A stretch of DNA of 64,000 bases from Paragemmobacter amnigenus (lineage in GTDB: Bacteria; Pseudomonadota; Alphaproteobacteria; Rhodobacterales; Rhodobacteraceae), in NCBI RefSeq assembly GCF_009908265.2, contig NZ_JAAATX020000008.1, positions 124,001-188,000 of the forward strand, read 5' to 3'. The translations under genes and the position numbers were made by a program. The notes beneath the pieces are model-generated. The model saw only the letters and a program-made list of their open reading frames with translations, searched no databases and was not told the origin of the DNA. Position 1 is the first letter of the stretch; each line of letters opens with the position of its first letter. This document shows, in pieces, positions 50,950 to 59,784 of the stretch.

Positions 50950-51660
50950 CTATTTGCGGAAGATCGACACCAGATCGGTCGGCGCCTCGGCCCGCCCGCC
51001 CAGATCCAGATGCTCCTGGATATGGCGCAGATGGTCGTCCATCAGCGCCGCCGCGCGGTCCCCGTCGCGGTCGCGGAACGATCCCAGAATGTCCCCGTGA
51101 TCCTCGTCCCGGCAATTCGACACGCCCGGACTGCCGAAAATCCCGATGATCAGCGATGTGCGCGTCACCAGCTCCTTCACCATCCGCAGCGCGACCGCAT
51201 TGCCCGCCACCTCGGCCAGCAGCACATGGAACTGTCCCGACAGCCGGATCGCATCGCGCCTGCGGTTTTCCGCATGGGCCTCGTTCTCCAGCCGCAGATG
51301 CTCCTCCAGCCGCGCCCAGTCGGCATCCGTCGCCCGCTCCACCGCCAGCCGCGCCACGTTCGGCTCGATCATCAGCCGCGCCTCGAACACCTCGCGCGCC
51401 TGCTCGGCCGTGGGCGAGGCGACGAAGGCCCCGCGATTGGGCAGCAATTCCACCACCTCGCGGCTGGCCAGAAGCAGAAGGCTCTGCCTGATCCGCATCC
51501 GCCCGACACCGAAGGCCTCGCACAGCGAGGCTTCCGACAGCTTCGTTCCGGGTGGCAGCCGCTGGTCGATCACCGCCTCGAAGATTCGGTCGACGATCTC
51601 GTCCTCGGCCAGCTCTTCCGTCCGGGGCTCCTCGAGCGCAGCCCCCGTGTCCATGCCCAT
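50950..51660 (-). CDS. GntR-family regulator (FCD subfamily) of the pxp/ABC locus
   Basis: This about 236-residue regulator has a winged-helix DNA-binding domain (about 22-85, with LSEASLCEAFGVGRMRIRQSL as helix-turn-helix) and a C-terminal FCD domain with histidines in LSGQFHVLLAE and DDHLRHIQEHL. ATGs at 51714, 51660 and 51654 are in frame; 51660 lies 27 bp inside a well-placed promoter transcript. It precedes pxpA on the same strand and diverges from the ABC operon, with a perfect inverted repeat between. Confidence 0.88.
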   Translation of the reverse strand: MGMDTGAALEEPRTEELAEDEIVDRIFEAVIDQRLPPGTKLSEASLCEAFGVGRMRIRQSLLLLASREVVELLPNRGAFVASPTAEQAREVFEARLMIEPNVARLAVERATDADWARLEEHLRLENEAHAENRRRDAIRLSGQFHVLLAEVAGNAVALRMVKELVTRTSLIIGIFGSPGVSNCRDEDHGDILGSFRDRDGDRAAALMDDHLRHIQEHLDLGGRAEAPTDLVSIFRK

Positions 51661-51693
51661 GATCTGCCTGCCGCCATTTCCTTGTGCATCAAC

Positions 51694-51721
51694 ACTATAA
51701 ACCTGCCGCCTCAACCATCAA
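51694..51721 (-). promoter_or_regulatory. Sigma-70 promoter of the GntR gene
   Basis: On the minus strand TTGATG and TATAGT are 16 bp apart, with a predicted transcript start near 51687, about 27 bp before the chosen ATG. Confidence 0.55.
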
Positions 51722-51750
51722 GAAAAGAGTCGTCGGCAGTTTGCGAAGTT

Positions 51751-51774
51751 TTTGTTGACAATTTCGTCAACAAA
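51751..51774. promoter_or_regulatory. 24-bp inverted repeat, candidate GntR operator
   Basis: TTTGTTGAC-N6-GTCAACAAA is a perfect 9-bp inverted repeat in the divergent GntR/ABC intergenic region, and it embeds a TTGACA. A further GTCAA half lies 12 bp downstream (51778-51782). It is well placed to control the ABC operon, with possible autoregulation of the GntR gene. Confidence 0.65.
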
Positions 51775-51833
51775 TCCGTCAATCATCCGACGGCGGCGAG
51801 AAATGACCGCGCAGTCCAACTGGGAGACAGCAA

Positions 51834-53021
51834 ATGCAAAGACGCACTTTCATCGCGACGGCGGGCTTGTCGCTTGCCTTTTCGCTCACCGCATCCGTGG
51901 CCGCATGGGCCGAGAATGCCACGCTGAAGATCGGCTTCGTGGGCGTGACCTCGGGCCCGGCCGCCGCATGGGGCATTTCGAACCAGCGGTCGATGGAGAC
52001 CCGCGCGGCCTGGCTGAACGAACTGGGTGGCGTGCAGATCGGTGACACCACCTACAACATCGAGATCGTCGCCTTCGACGACCAGAAAGACCCCAAGCGC
52101 GCCATCGCGGGCATGGAAAAGATGGCGCAGGACGGCATCCACTATGTCGTCGGCCCCAATGTCGATGATGGCGCCGCCGCCGTGCGCCCCGTGGCCGAAC
52201 AGAACGGCATCATGTACTTCCCCTATGCCTTCCCGAAAGAGCTCTACACCGCGCCCGCATCCAACGCGATCCTCGGCATGGTGGCCAACTACCAGTCGGG
52301 CCCGGCCATCTACAAACACCTGATGGAAACCAAGGGCGTCAAGAAGGTGGCCTTCGTCGCCGCCAATGAATCCGACCCGCTCTCGCAGCGCGACTCGGGG
52401 GTCGAGGCCGCCAAGGCGCTGGGTCTTGAAGTCGTCTCGGACAGCGTGACCTATCAGGTCGACACCACCGACTTCACCCCCGTCCTGCTGCCGGTGATCC
52501 AGTCGGCCCCCGACCTGCTGGTCCTGTCGGGCGTGTCGCCCGCCAACGCCCCGCAGCTGATCCGTTCGGCACGCGAGCTGGGCTATACCGGCCTCATCTC
52601 GACCGAGACCGCGCAGGATGCGCAGGTCCTTCAGGAAGGTGCGGGCGAGCTTGCCAACGGCTTCATCTCGGTCGGAGGCGCCTCGACGCCGGAACTGGCC
52701 AGCGACGCGATGAAAGAATTCGTGGAACGCTACACGGCGATGTTCGGCGAATACAACGACGAGTCCAACACCAAGGTCTACGCGCTCGAATACATCATCG
52801 AAACGCTCAAGGCGAATCCCGCCGCGATCGACAATGTCGAGGAATTCAAGAAGACCATGGACACGTTCGAAGCCGCCAACCCCTTCATGGTGGGCGATGC
52901 GAAACTGACCTATGTCGGCACCTCCTCCTTCGGGCAGAAGCGTCAGGTCTCGGTCCCGCTGGTGGTGAACGAGTTCCAGAACGGCGCCTTCCAGACGCTC
53001 TTCGTCGCCAAGGTCGACTAA
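51834..53021 (+). CDS. Liv-type ABC transporter substrate-binding protein
   Basis: This 395-residue periplasmic binding protein of the branched-chain amino acid/amide (LivJ/UrtA/AmiC) group has a signal peptide of about 27 residues with a twin-arginine-like start QRRTFIA. The mature part begins LKIGFVGVTSGPAAAWG and has FDDQKDPKRAI and GPNVDDGAAAVRP. It is the first gene of the plus-strand operon. The neighbourhood with 5-oxoprolinase and a racemase suggests a cyclic amide or amino acid ligand rather than leucine. Confidence 0.9.
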   Translation: MQRRTFIATAGLSLAFSLTASVAAWAENATLKIGFVGVTSGPAAAWGISNQRSMETRAAWLNELGGVQIGDTTYNIEIVAFDDQKDPKRAIAGMEKMAQDGIHYVVGPNVDDGAAAVRPVAEQNGIMYFPYAFPKELYTAPASNAILGMVANYQSGPAIYKHLMETKGVKKVAFVAANESDPLSQRDSGVEAAKALGLEVVSDSVTYQVDTTDFTPVLLPVIQSAPDLLVLSGVSPANAPQLIRSARELGYTGLISTETAQDAQVLQEGAGELANGFISVGGASTPELASDAMKEFVERYTAMFGEYNDESNTKVYALEYIIETLKANPAAIDNVEEFKKTMDTFEAANPFMVGDAKLTYVGTSSFGQKRQVSVPLVVNEFQNGAFQTLFVAKVD

Positions 53022-53098
53022 GACCTCCCCTTCCTCCATACGGCCCGGACCGGCGGATTTTCCGCCGGTCTCTCCCCGCTTGACCCCGGAGGTTCCCA

Positions 53099-53968
53099 AT
53101 GGAACAGATTCTGGCCAACGGCCTCTACCTCGGCGCGCAATATGCGCTCATCGCCTTGGGGCTGACGCTCATCTTCTCGCTCATGAACGTGCTGAACTTC
53201 GCCCATGGGCAGATGTATGTGATGGGCGGCTTCGTGACCTATACCGTCGTGGCCCAGTTCGGCCTGCCCTTCATCGTGGGGCTGCTCGCCTCGGCGGTCG
53301 TGCTGGCCGTGATCGGGGCGGTCTGCGAGAGATTCCTGTTCCGAACCGTGATCAAGCGCTCCAAGCGCGAGGAGTCGACCATGCTCCTTGCGGCAGGGAT
53401 CGCCTTCTTCCTCGACGCCGTGATCCTGCTGGTCTTCGGGGAAAAGCAGCGCGGCGTGCCCAAGATCGTGGATGGCGTGTTCAACTGGGACATGCGCCTG
53501 ATCATGCCCTATGACCGCATCCTGATCGGCGCGCTGGCCATCGCCATGGTCGTGGGTTTCATCCTCTTCATGCAATATTCCCGCACCGGCCGCGCCATGC
53601 GGGCGCTGGCGCAAGATCGCATGGCCGCGCAACTGATGGGCGTCGATGTCGACCGCTACTCCATGATCGGCTTCGCGCTGGGTGCGATGCTGGCGGGGAT
53701 CGTCGGCGGGCTTCTGGTCACCATCACCGGCATCAATCTGGGCATGGGCGGGCCGACCTCGGTCAAGGCGTTCCTCATGATCATGATCGGCGGCGCGGGC
53801 GTCATCTCGGGTGCCATCGCGGGGGGCTTCATCCTCGGCATGATGGAAAGCATCGGCCTGACCCTTCTCGCCGCCTATGGCGACGTCACCTATCTGGCGA
53901 TCTTCGCCACCCTCCTCGTCTTCCTCGCCATCCGGCCGCAGGGCCTGATGGGCAAACCGTGGGGTTGA
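53099..53968 (+). CDS. Liv-type ABC permease 1 (LivH-like)
   Basis: This 289-residue inner-membrane protein has about eight hydrophobic segments and the LivH pattern LGLTLIFSLMNVLNFAHGQMYVMGGF near its N-terminus, plus the cytoplasmic GRAMRALAQDRMAAQLMGVDVD loop that contacts the ATPases. A good GGAGG lies upstream of the ATG. It is the first permease of the five-gene transporter. Confidence 0.93.
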   Translation: MEQILANGLYLGAQYALIALGLTLIFSLMNVLNFAHGQMYVMGGFVTYTVVAQFGLPFIVGLLASAVVLAVIGAVCERFLFRTVIKRSKREESTMLLAAGIAFFLDAVILLVFGEKQRGVPKIVDGVFNWDMRLIMPYDRILIGALAIAMVVGFILFMQYSRTGRAMRALAQDRMAAQLMGVDVDRYSMIGFALGAMLAGIVGGLLVTITGINLGMGGPTSVKAFLMIMIGGAGVISGAIAGGFILGMMESIGLTLLAAYGDVTYLAIFATLLVFLAIRPQGLMGKPWG

Positions 53969-53972
53969 AACC

Positions 53973-55016
53973 ATGACCACGCCCAAAATCCCCAACTCGG
54001 TCCCCACCAGCTTCGGCAACAGCGCGGCCAGCCGTCCCGGCAGCCTTGGCCCCGCCCGCCTCGCCGGTGTGGCAGCCTTCCTCGCCCTCGTCTTCGTCGC
54101 GGTGCCGCTGGGCATCGCCGCCTCGGGGCGCTGGGACTTCTACTACACGCTCACCTCGGTGGCGCTCCTGTCCATCGCCTCGGCGGGGGTGTGGCTCACC
54201 TTCTACATCGGGCGCATCAACATCGGTCAGGGCGCCTATGCGCTGGCGGGCGGCTATGTCTCGGCCGTCCTCATCACGCAGGTCGGGATGAGCTTCTGGC
54301 TCACCCTTCCGCTTGCGGGCCTTGCCTGCGCGGGCCTTGCCGTGCTGATCGGCCTGCCCATCCTGCGCCTGCGCGGCGTGTACTTCGCCATGGTCACGCT
54401 GGTCCTGACCGAAGTCGCCCGCCTCTCGGCCCTCGCGCTGCCCGTCACCAACGGCGCCAAGGGGATCACCTCGATCCCCCTGCCGGGCGAGCTGTCGGTC
54501 CTCGGCCTGACCATCATCCCCGACTTCGCCACGCTGGAAGACCCCAAACTCGCCTTCTACCTCGTCGCGGTGGCGCTGATGTGCCTGTCCTACCTTGCGC
54601 TCTGGCGGATCGTGAACTCGCGCCTCGGTCATCTCTGCCGCTCGCTGCAACAGAACGAGGAACTGGCCGCCTCCATCGGCGTCAACACCGCCCATCTGCG
54701 CGTGCTGGCCTATGCCATCTCCTCCTTCTTCGGGGGCGTCGCGGGGGCGATGTTCGTGTCGATCTCGCAATCCATCTACCCCTCCAGCTTCCAGGTAGCC
54801 GACAGCGTGAACTTCATGCTCAACTGCTTCCTCGGCGGGCTGGGCTATGTCTTCGGCCCGATGCTCGGCACGCTCCTGCTCTACTTCGGCTGGGATCTCC
54901 TCTTCACCACCGGCCAGTACCAGATGCTCATCTACTCCTCGGCCATGATCGTGCTGATGCTCGTCCTGCCCAACGGCCTGCTCAGCCTCTTCGACCGCAA
55001 GGGAGGCGGCAAATGA
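53973..55016 (+). CDS. Liv-type ABC permease 2 (LivM-like)
   Basis: This 347-residue inner-membrane protein has about nine to ten hydrophobic segments, the LivM strings FYIGRINIGQGAYALAGGYV and AASIGVNTAHLRVLAYAISSFFGG and a basic C-terminus FDRKGGGK. It begins four bases after the LivH-like stop and overlaps the ATPase gene by ATGA. With LivH it forms the transport channel. Confidence 0.93.
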   Translation: MTTPKIPNSVPTSFGNSAASRPGSLGPARLAGVAAFLALVFVAVPLGIAASGRWDFYYTLTSVALLSIASAGVWLTFYIGRINIGQGAYALAGGYVSAVLITQVGMSFWLTLPLAGLACAGLAVLIGLPILRLRGVYFAMVTLVLTEVARLSALALPVTNGAKGITSIPLPGELSVLGLTIIPDFATLEDPKLAFYLVAVALMCLSYLALWRIVNSRLGHLCRSLQQNEELAASIGVNTAHLRVLAYAISSFFGGVAGAMFVSISQSIYPSSFQVADSVNFMLNCFLGGLGYVFGPMLGTLLLYFGWDLLFTTGQYQMLIYSSAMIVLMLVLPNGLLSLFDRKGGGK

Positions 55017-55795
55017 CCCCCATCCTGCAAGTCAAAGGGATCACCAAACGTTACGGCGGCCTGACCGCGGTGAACGAGGTCAGCTTCGACGTGGCCGAGG
55101 GCGAGATCCTGTCCGTCATCGGCCCGAACGGCGCGGGGAAATCCACGCTCTTCAAGCTGATCTCCTCCTTCGTCACCCCCACCTCGGGCGAGGTGCTGTT
55201 CAAGGGCGACCGCATCTCGGGCCTCGCCCCGCATCAGGTGGCCCGCAAGGGCGTCGTACGCACCTTTCAGGAAACCACCATCTTCCGGTCCATGACCGTG
55301 CGCGAGAATGTCATCGTCGCCCATCACCTGCGCTCGCGCGCCTCGCTCCTGGGCTTCTTCCTCGGTACTTCGCTTGCGCGGCAGGACGAGGCGGAATTCG
55401 GCGCCTCGGCCGACGGGATCATCGACTTCCTCGGCATGGGCGCGATCCGCGACGAGCTGGCTTCCAACCTGCCGCAGGGACATCTGCGCGCGCTCGGCAT
55501 GGCCATCGGCCTTGCCACCAACCCGCGCATCCTGCTTCTGGACGAACCCTTCGCCGGCATGAACCATGACGAGACGATGCGGATGGTCGGCCTCGTCCGC
55601 CGCCTGCGCGACGAACGGGGCGTGACGGTGCTTCTGGTGGAACATGACATGCCGGCGGTGATGAAGATCTCCGACCGCATCGTCGTGATCAACTTCGGCC
55701 AGAAGATCGCCGAAGGCACCCCCGCCGAGATCCAGTCCAACGAAAAGGTCATCGAAGCCTATCTGGGCAGCGAAGACGCCGCGATCGGGATGTAA
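55013..55795 (+). CDS. Liv-type ABC ATPase 1 (LivG-like)
   Basis: This 260-residue ATPase has Walker A GPNGAGKST (about 38-46), Walker B LLLDEPFAGM, and the switch histidine in LLVEHDM. Its signature loop reads LPQGHLRALG, a known LivG-subgroup variant of LSGGQ. It starts inside the permease stop (ATGA). With the second ATPase it powers uptake. Confidence 0.93.
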   Translation: MTPILQVKGITKRYGGLTAVNEVSFDVAEGEILSVIGPNGAGKSTLFKLISSFVTPTSGEVLFKGDRISGLAPHQVARKGVVRTFQETTIFRSMTVRENVIVAHHLRSRASLLGFFLGTSLARQDEAEFGASADGIIDFLGMGAIRDELASNLPQGHLRALGMAIGLATNPRILLLDEPFAGMNHDETMRMVGLVRRLRDERGVTVLLVEHDMPAVMKISDRIVVINFGQKIAEGTPAEIQSNEKVIEAYLGSEDAAIGM

Positions 55796-55798
55796 GCC

Positions 55799-56521
55799 AT
55801 GGGCCAGATGCTGAACTTCGACAATGTCGAACTGTTTTACGATCACGTCTACGCGCTCAAGGGCGTCTCCATCGACCTGAACGAGGGCGAGACGGTCGCG
55901 CTCATCGGCGCGAACGGGGCGGGCAAATCCTCGATCCTGCGCGCCATCACGGGCCTGCGGAAGATCAAGTCGGGCCGGATCGACTTCATGGGCGAACGGC
56001 TGGACGGCACCGCCCCCGCCGACATCGTCCGCAAGGGCATCGCCATGGTCCCCGAGGGGCGGCGCGTCTTTCCCTTCATGTCGGTCAAGGACAACCTGCT
56101 GATGGGCGCCTTCACCCGCAGCGACAAGGCCGACATCGCCCGCACGCTCGACAGCATCCTGACCCGCTTCCCGCGGCTCAAGGAACGCTACAACCAGCAG
56201 GCGGGCACCCTCTCGGGGGGCGAACAGCAGATGATGGTGATCGGGCGCGCCCTGATGGCCAAGCCGCGCCTGCTGCTTCTGGACGAACCCTCGCTGGGGA
56301 TCGCGCCGAAACTGGTACAGGACATCGCCCGCGCCATCGTGGCGATCAGCCGCGATGAAAAGGTGTCGGTCCTGCTGGTGGAACAGAACTCGCGCATGGC
56401 GCTGTCGATCTCGAACCGCGCCTATGCGCTTTCCACCGGATCGGTCGTGCTGTCGGGCGAGTCCAAGGCGCTGATGAACGACGACCGCATCAAGGCCGCC
56501 TATCTCGGCGGCGAGGTCTGA
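55799..56521 (+). CDS. Liv-type ABC ATPase 2 (LivF-like)
   Basis: This 240-residue ATPase has Walker A GANGAGKSS (about 39-47), the signature LSGGEQQM, Walker B LLLLDEPSLG, and the LivF hallmark QNSRMALSISNRAYALSTG. It begins three bases after the LivG-like stop and ends one base before the racemase gene. Confidence 0.93.
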   Translation: MGQMLNFDNVELFYDHVYALKGVSIDLNEGETVALIGANGAGKSSILRAITGLRKIKSGRIDFMGERLDGTAPADIVRKGIAMVPEGRRVFPFMSVKDNLLMGAFTRSDKADIARTLDSILTRFPRLKERYNQQAGTLSGGEQQMMVIGRALMAKPRLLLLDEPSLGIAPKLVQDIARAIVAISRDEKVSVLLVEQNSRMALSISNRAYALSTGSVVLSGESKALMNDDRIKAAYLGGEV

Positions 56522-56522
56522 C

Positions 56523-57230
56523 ATGCGCATCCTTCTGCTGAACCCCAACACCACCGCCTCGATGACCGAAAAGGCCGCCGCCGCCGCGCGCCGCGTCGCC
56601 TCGGCCGGGACCGAGATCGTGGCGCGCAACCCCGCCCGCGGCCCCGCCTCGATCGAAGGCTACTATGACGAGGCGATGAGCCTTGCCGGAATGCTCGACG
56701 TCATCCGCACCACGCCCGACGTGGACGCCGTCGTAATCGCCTGCTTCGACGACACCGGCCTCGACGCCGCGCGCTGCCTGACCGACAAGCCGGTGGTGGG
56801 GATCGGCGAGGCCGCCTATCACATGGCCTCGCTCATCTCCAACAAGTTCTCGGTCGTCACCACGCTTGCCCGTTCGGTGCCTGCGCTGGAACACAACCTG
56901 CACAAATACGGCCTGGCCTCGCGCTGTGCCCGCGTCCGGTCCTCCGAAGTCGCCGTGCTGGAGCTGGAGGAGCCGGGCAGCAACGCCTGCCAGCGCATCA
57001 GCGACGAGATCGGCCGCGCCGTGGCCGAGGACCGCGCCGAAGCCATCGTCCTTGGCTGCGCGGGCATGACCGACCTTGCCGACCAGCTTGCCGCCACGCA
57101 CGGGCTGCCCGTGCTTGACGGCGTCTCCTGCGCGGTGACGATGTGCGAATCCATGGTCCGACTGCGGCTTCGCACCTCGCGTCTGGGGGGCTATGCCCCC
57201 GTTCCGGCGCACAAGCTGGCACCGGCCTGA
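56523..57230 (+). CDS. Hydantoin/Asp-Glu-type racemase
   Basis: This 235-residue enzyme is of the Asp/Glu/hydantoin racemase superfamily (hydantoin racemase HyuE / allantoin racemase branch). It has the NPNTT start strand, and the two catalytic cysteines C74 (IACFDDTG) and C179 (LGCAGM) in the expected places. It follows the transporter ATPase immediately, so it should act on the imported compound. With the divergent 5-oxoprolinase this suggests racemisation of a five-membered cyclic amide; which one is inference. Confidence 0.87.
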   Translation: MRILLLNPNTTASMTEKAAAAARRVASAGTEIVARNPARGPASIEGYYDEAMSLAGMLDVIRTTPDVDAVVIACFDDTGLDAARCLTDKPVVGIGEAAYHMASLISNKFSVVTTLARSVPALEHNLHKYGLASRCARVRSSEVAVLELEEPGSNACQRISDEIGRAVAEDRAEAIVLGCAGMTDLADQLAATHGLPVLDGVSCAVTMCESMVRLRLRTSRLGGYAPVPAHKLAPA

Positions 57231-57310
57231 CCTCAGCACCGCAGACGGCCCGCCCTTCCGCGCGGGCCGTCCGCCCTGCCCCCGCCCTGCCCCCGTCCAC
57301 GCCCTGCGGG

Positions 57311-59050
57311 TCAGCTCAGCGCAAGCAACCGCGCGATGCCCACCGGCGGCTCGGGGCAGAAGGGCAGCAGATACATCCGCCGTGCCAGCCCGTCCCTGAT
57401 GCGCGCCACCTGCGCGGCCTCGCCCCTGATCCGCCGCAGCAGCAGCGGATCCGCCGTTCCCGTCCGCGCCAGCGACCGGTTCACCACCCAGGCCCAGGGT
57501 TCGATCTGCGCCCGCCGCAGATCGTCCTGCAATCCCGCCGCCTCTGAAACAGGCGTCGTCTCGGGCAGCGCGACAAGGATCACCTTCGTGTAATCGGGGT
57601 CCTGCAACCGCATAAGCGGCGTGACGATCCGCCCCTGCACCGGTCCCATGTCCTGCGTCATCTGGCGGTGATAGGCCCCCGTCGCATCCAGCAGCAGCAG
57701 CGTATGCCCCGTCGGCGCGGTGTCCATCACGACAAAGGCCCCCCGCGCCTCGGCCACGAGACGCGAAAAGGCATGGAACACCGCCACCTCCTCGGTGCAG
57801 GGCGAGGCAAGGTCCTCGCGCATCAGCGCACGGTCTGCCTCGTCCAGATCGCGCCCCTTGGTCGCCAGCACCTTCTCGACATAGCGCGCGGTCTCGGCCA
57901 CGGGGTCGATCCGGTCGACCACCAGCCCCTCCAGACTGCCCTCCACCACCAGCGCCACATGCGCCGCCGGATCGGTCGTGGTCAGATGCACCTTGTGCCC
58001 GCGCTTGACCAGCCCCACGGCCACGGCGGCGGCAACGGTGGTCTTGCCCACACCGCCCTTTCCCATGACCATGACCAGCCCCCGCCCCGCACGGGCCAGC
58101 GCGTCCACCATCGCCTCCAGCCCCGCCGCGCTGATCCCCGCAGGCATCTCTGCCGCAGCCATCCGCGGCTCGTCCACGAACAGCGCCCGCAGCGCATCCA
58201 GCCCCACCATGTCGAAGGACCGAAGCGGCACCTCCTCGCGCGGCAGCGCGGCAAGGTTCGCGGGCAGTGTCGCAATCACCGCCGCATGGTCGCGCGCCAG
58301 CCCCTCGGCCACCGCATCGCCCTTGGCCGTCGCATGGAACACCCCGTTCACCACCAGCCGCTGGTTGCCCAGACCCAGCGCGCGCAACTCCTCCGACGTG
58401 CGCCCCGCCTCGCGCACCGCGCCGCGATCCGCCCGCGTCACCAGAACGATGGCCGTCCGCGCCGGATCGGACAGCGTCTCCAGCGCCGCCCTGAACCGCT
58501 CCTCCTGCATCTTCAGCCCCGAATGCGGCCCCAGACAGGACGCGCCGCGATCATTGCCGCGCAGAAAGCCCGTCCATGCCCGCGGCAGGCTCAGCAGCCG
58601 CAGCGTATGTCCCGTCGGCGCGGTATCGAAGACCACATGGTCGAACCCCTCCGCCTCGCCCGCCAGCAGGCCCACGAATTCGTCAAAGGCCGCGATCTCG
58701 ATCGTGCAGGCACCCGAAAGCTGCTCGCGCACACCCGCGCGCTCCGCCTCGGTCGCGCTGGGATCCATCTGGTCCATCACGCGCGAGCGGTAGGCCTCGG
58801 CCGCGCGGTCGGGATCGATATTCATGGCGTAAAGCCCGGACGCGCCCGGCACCGCCTTCGGCCGGTCCGACAGCGCGACCTCCAGCATCTCGTCCAGATT
58901 CGACGCGGGGTCCGTGCTGACCAGCAGCACCCGCCGCCCCCGATCCGCCAGCGCCAGCGCCACCGCGCAACTCAGCGACGTCTTTCCCACCCCGCCCTTG
59001 CCCGTAAAGAACAAGAACCGCGCCGGATCGTCCAACAGTCCCGTGGCCAT
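57311..59050 (-). CDS. arsA: ArsA-family ATPase (full-length, two-domain)
   Basis: This 579-residue protein matches the arsenite/antimonite-stimulated pump ATPase: two P-loop halves with GKGGVGKT at 17-24 and GKGGVGKTT at 330-338, each followed by a DTAPTGHT signature. The three metalloid-binding cysteines are in place at C115, C172 and C418 (E. coli C113, C172, C422). ATG 59050 is used; the frame opens at 59092 without a better ribosome site. No arsB, arsD, arsR or arsenate reductase gene adjoins it, so its pump or client is elsewhere. Confidence 0.88.
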   Translation of the reverse strand: MATGLLDDPARFLFFTGKGGVGKTSLSCAVALALADRGRRVLLVSTDPASNLDEMLEVALSDRPKAVPGASGLYAMNIDPDRAAEAYRSRVMDQMDPSATEAERAGVREQLSGACTIEIAAFDEFVGLLAGEAEGFDHVVFDTAPTGHTLRLLSLPRAWTGFLRGNDRGASCLGPHSGLKMQEERFRAALETLSDPARTAIVLVTRADRGAVREAGRTSEELRALGLGNQRLVVNGVFHATAKGDAVAEGLARDHAAVIATLPANLAALPREEVPLRSFDMVGLDALRALFVDEPRMAAAEMPAGISAAGLEAMVDALARAGRGLVMVMGKGGVGKTTVAAAVAVGLVKRGHKVHLTTTDPAAHVALVVEGSLEGLVVDRIDPVAETARYVEKVLATKGRDLDEADRALMREDLASPCTEEVAVFHAFSRLVAEARGAFVVMDTAPTGHTLLLLDATGAYHRQMTQDMGPVQGRIVTPLMRLQDPDYTKVILVALPETTPVSEAAGLQDDLRRAQIEPWAWVVNRSLARTGTADPLLLRRIRGEAAQVARIRDGLARRMYLLPFCPEPPVGIARLLALS

Positions 59051-59145
59051 GAAATGCCTGCCCCCCGTTTTGCCGTCCCACCATCGCAGCACGGCGCGGG
59101 CGCGGCGATGACCTGCATCAACCCCGCCGCCGCCGCAGACCGCCC

Positions 59146-59784
59146 CTAGCCGTTGGGCAACCGGAAATCCTCGCCCCGGCTCCCGGCCATGACAAAGCGC
59201 CCGTTGGGCAGGTCATTGCCGTCCAGCTTCCACGCGATCTCCTCCGGCGTCAGGTTGTAATGCCGCCACCGCGCCTCGAGACGCGCGCGCAGCACCGCCT
59301 CGGGCACATCGACCAGAACCGCGACATCGAAAAGCGGTCGCAACCGCGCCCATGGCTCCTGCCCCAGAAGCAGGTAATTCCCCTCGACGATGATCACCGG
59401 CGTCGCGGCGGAAATCATCCGCGCGCCTGCGCGGGCGATCTCGATATCGCGGTCGAAGACGGGGACGGCGACGAAGGCCTCGTCCCTGTCCCTGATCCGG
59501 CGCAGCGTGTGGTAAAGCCCGCCCACATCGAATGTCTCGGGCGCCCCCTTGCGCGGGCGCAGACCGGCCGGCACCAGATGCAGGTCGTCATAGTGATAGC
59601 CATCCATCGGCAGGACCGCCGCCATCCCCGCCTGCCGCGCGTTCAGCCGCTCCGCCAACCCCTCGGCCACGGTCGATTTTCCCGATCCGGGCGCCCCGGC
59701 CAGCGCGGCGATCACCCGCCTGCCCCCCGCCGCCCGCTCTGCCAGCAGACCCGCCAGCGCGTCCAGATCGATCGTCCCGCTCAT
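59146..59784 (-). CDS. P-loop sugar/nucleoside kinase family protein
   Basis: This 212-residue kinase of the uridine-kinase/phosphoribulokinase-like fold has Walker A GAPGSGKST (30-38), the substrate aspartate in PMDGYHYDD, and an arginine-rich lid RLEARWRHYNLT. Similar proteins in Rhizobiales/Rhodobacterales are called fructose or nucleoside kinases. Its ATG overlaps the epimerase stop by ATGA, pairing it with a ketose 3-epimerase, which favours a ketohexose or ketose substrate. Ends in a loose C-terminus with no extra domain. Confidence 0.82.
   Translation of the reverse strand: MSGTIDLDALAGLLAERAAGGRRVIAALAGAPGSGKSTVAEGLAERLNARQAGMAAVLPMDGYHYDDLHLVPAGLRPRKGAPETFDVGGLYHTLRRIRDRDEAFVAVPVFDRDIEIARAGARMISAATPVIIVEGNYLLLGQEPWARLRPLFDVAVLVDVPEAVLRARLEARWRHYNLTPEEIAWKLDGNDLPNGRFVMAGSRGEDFRLPNG

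Noticed and set aside
57311-59050. Complete arsenic resistance operon
   Set aside because: Only arsA is present; neighbours are a kinase and a racemase gene of other processes.
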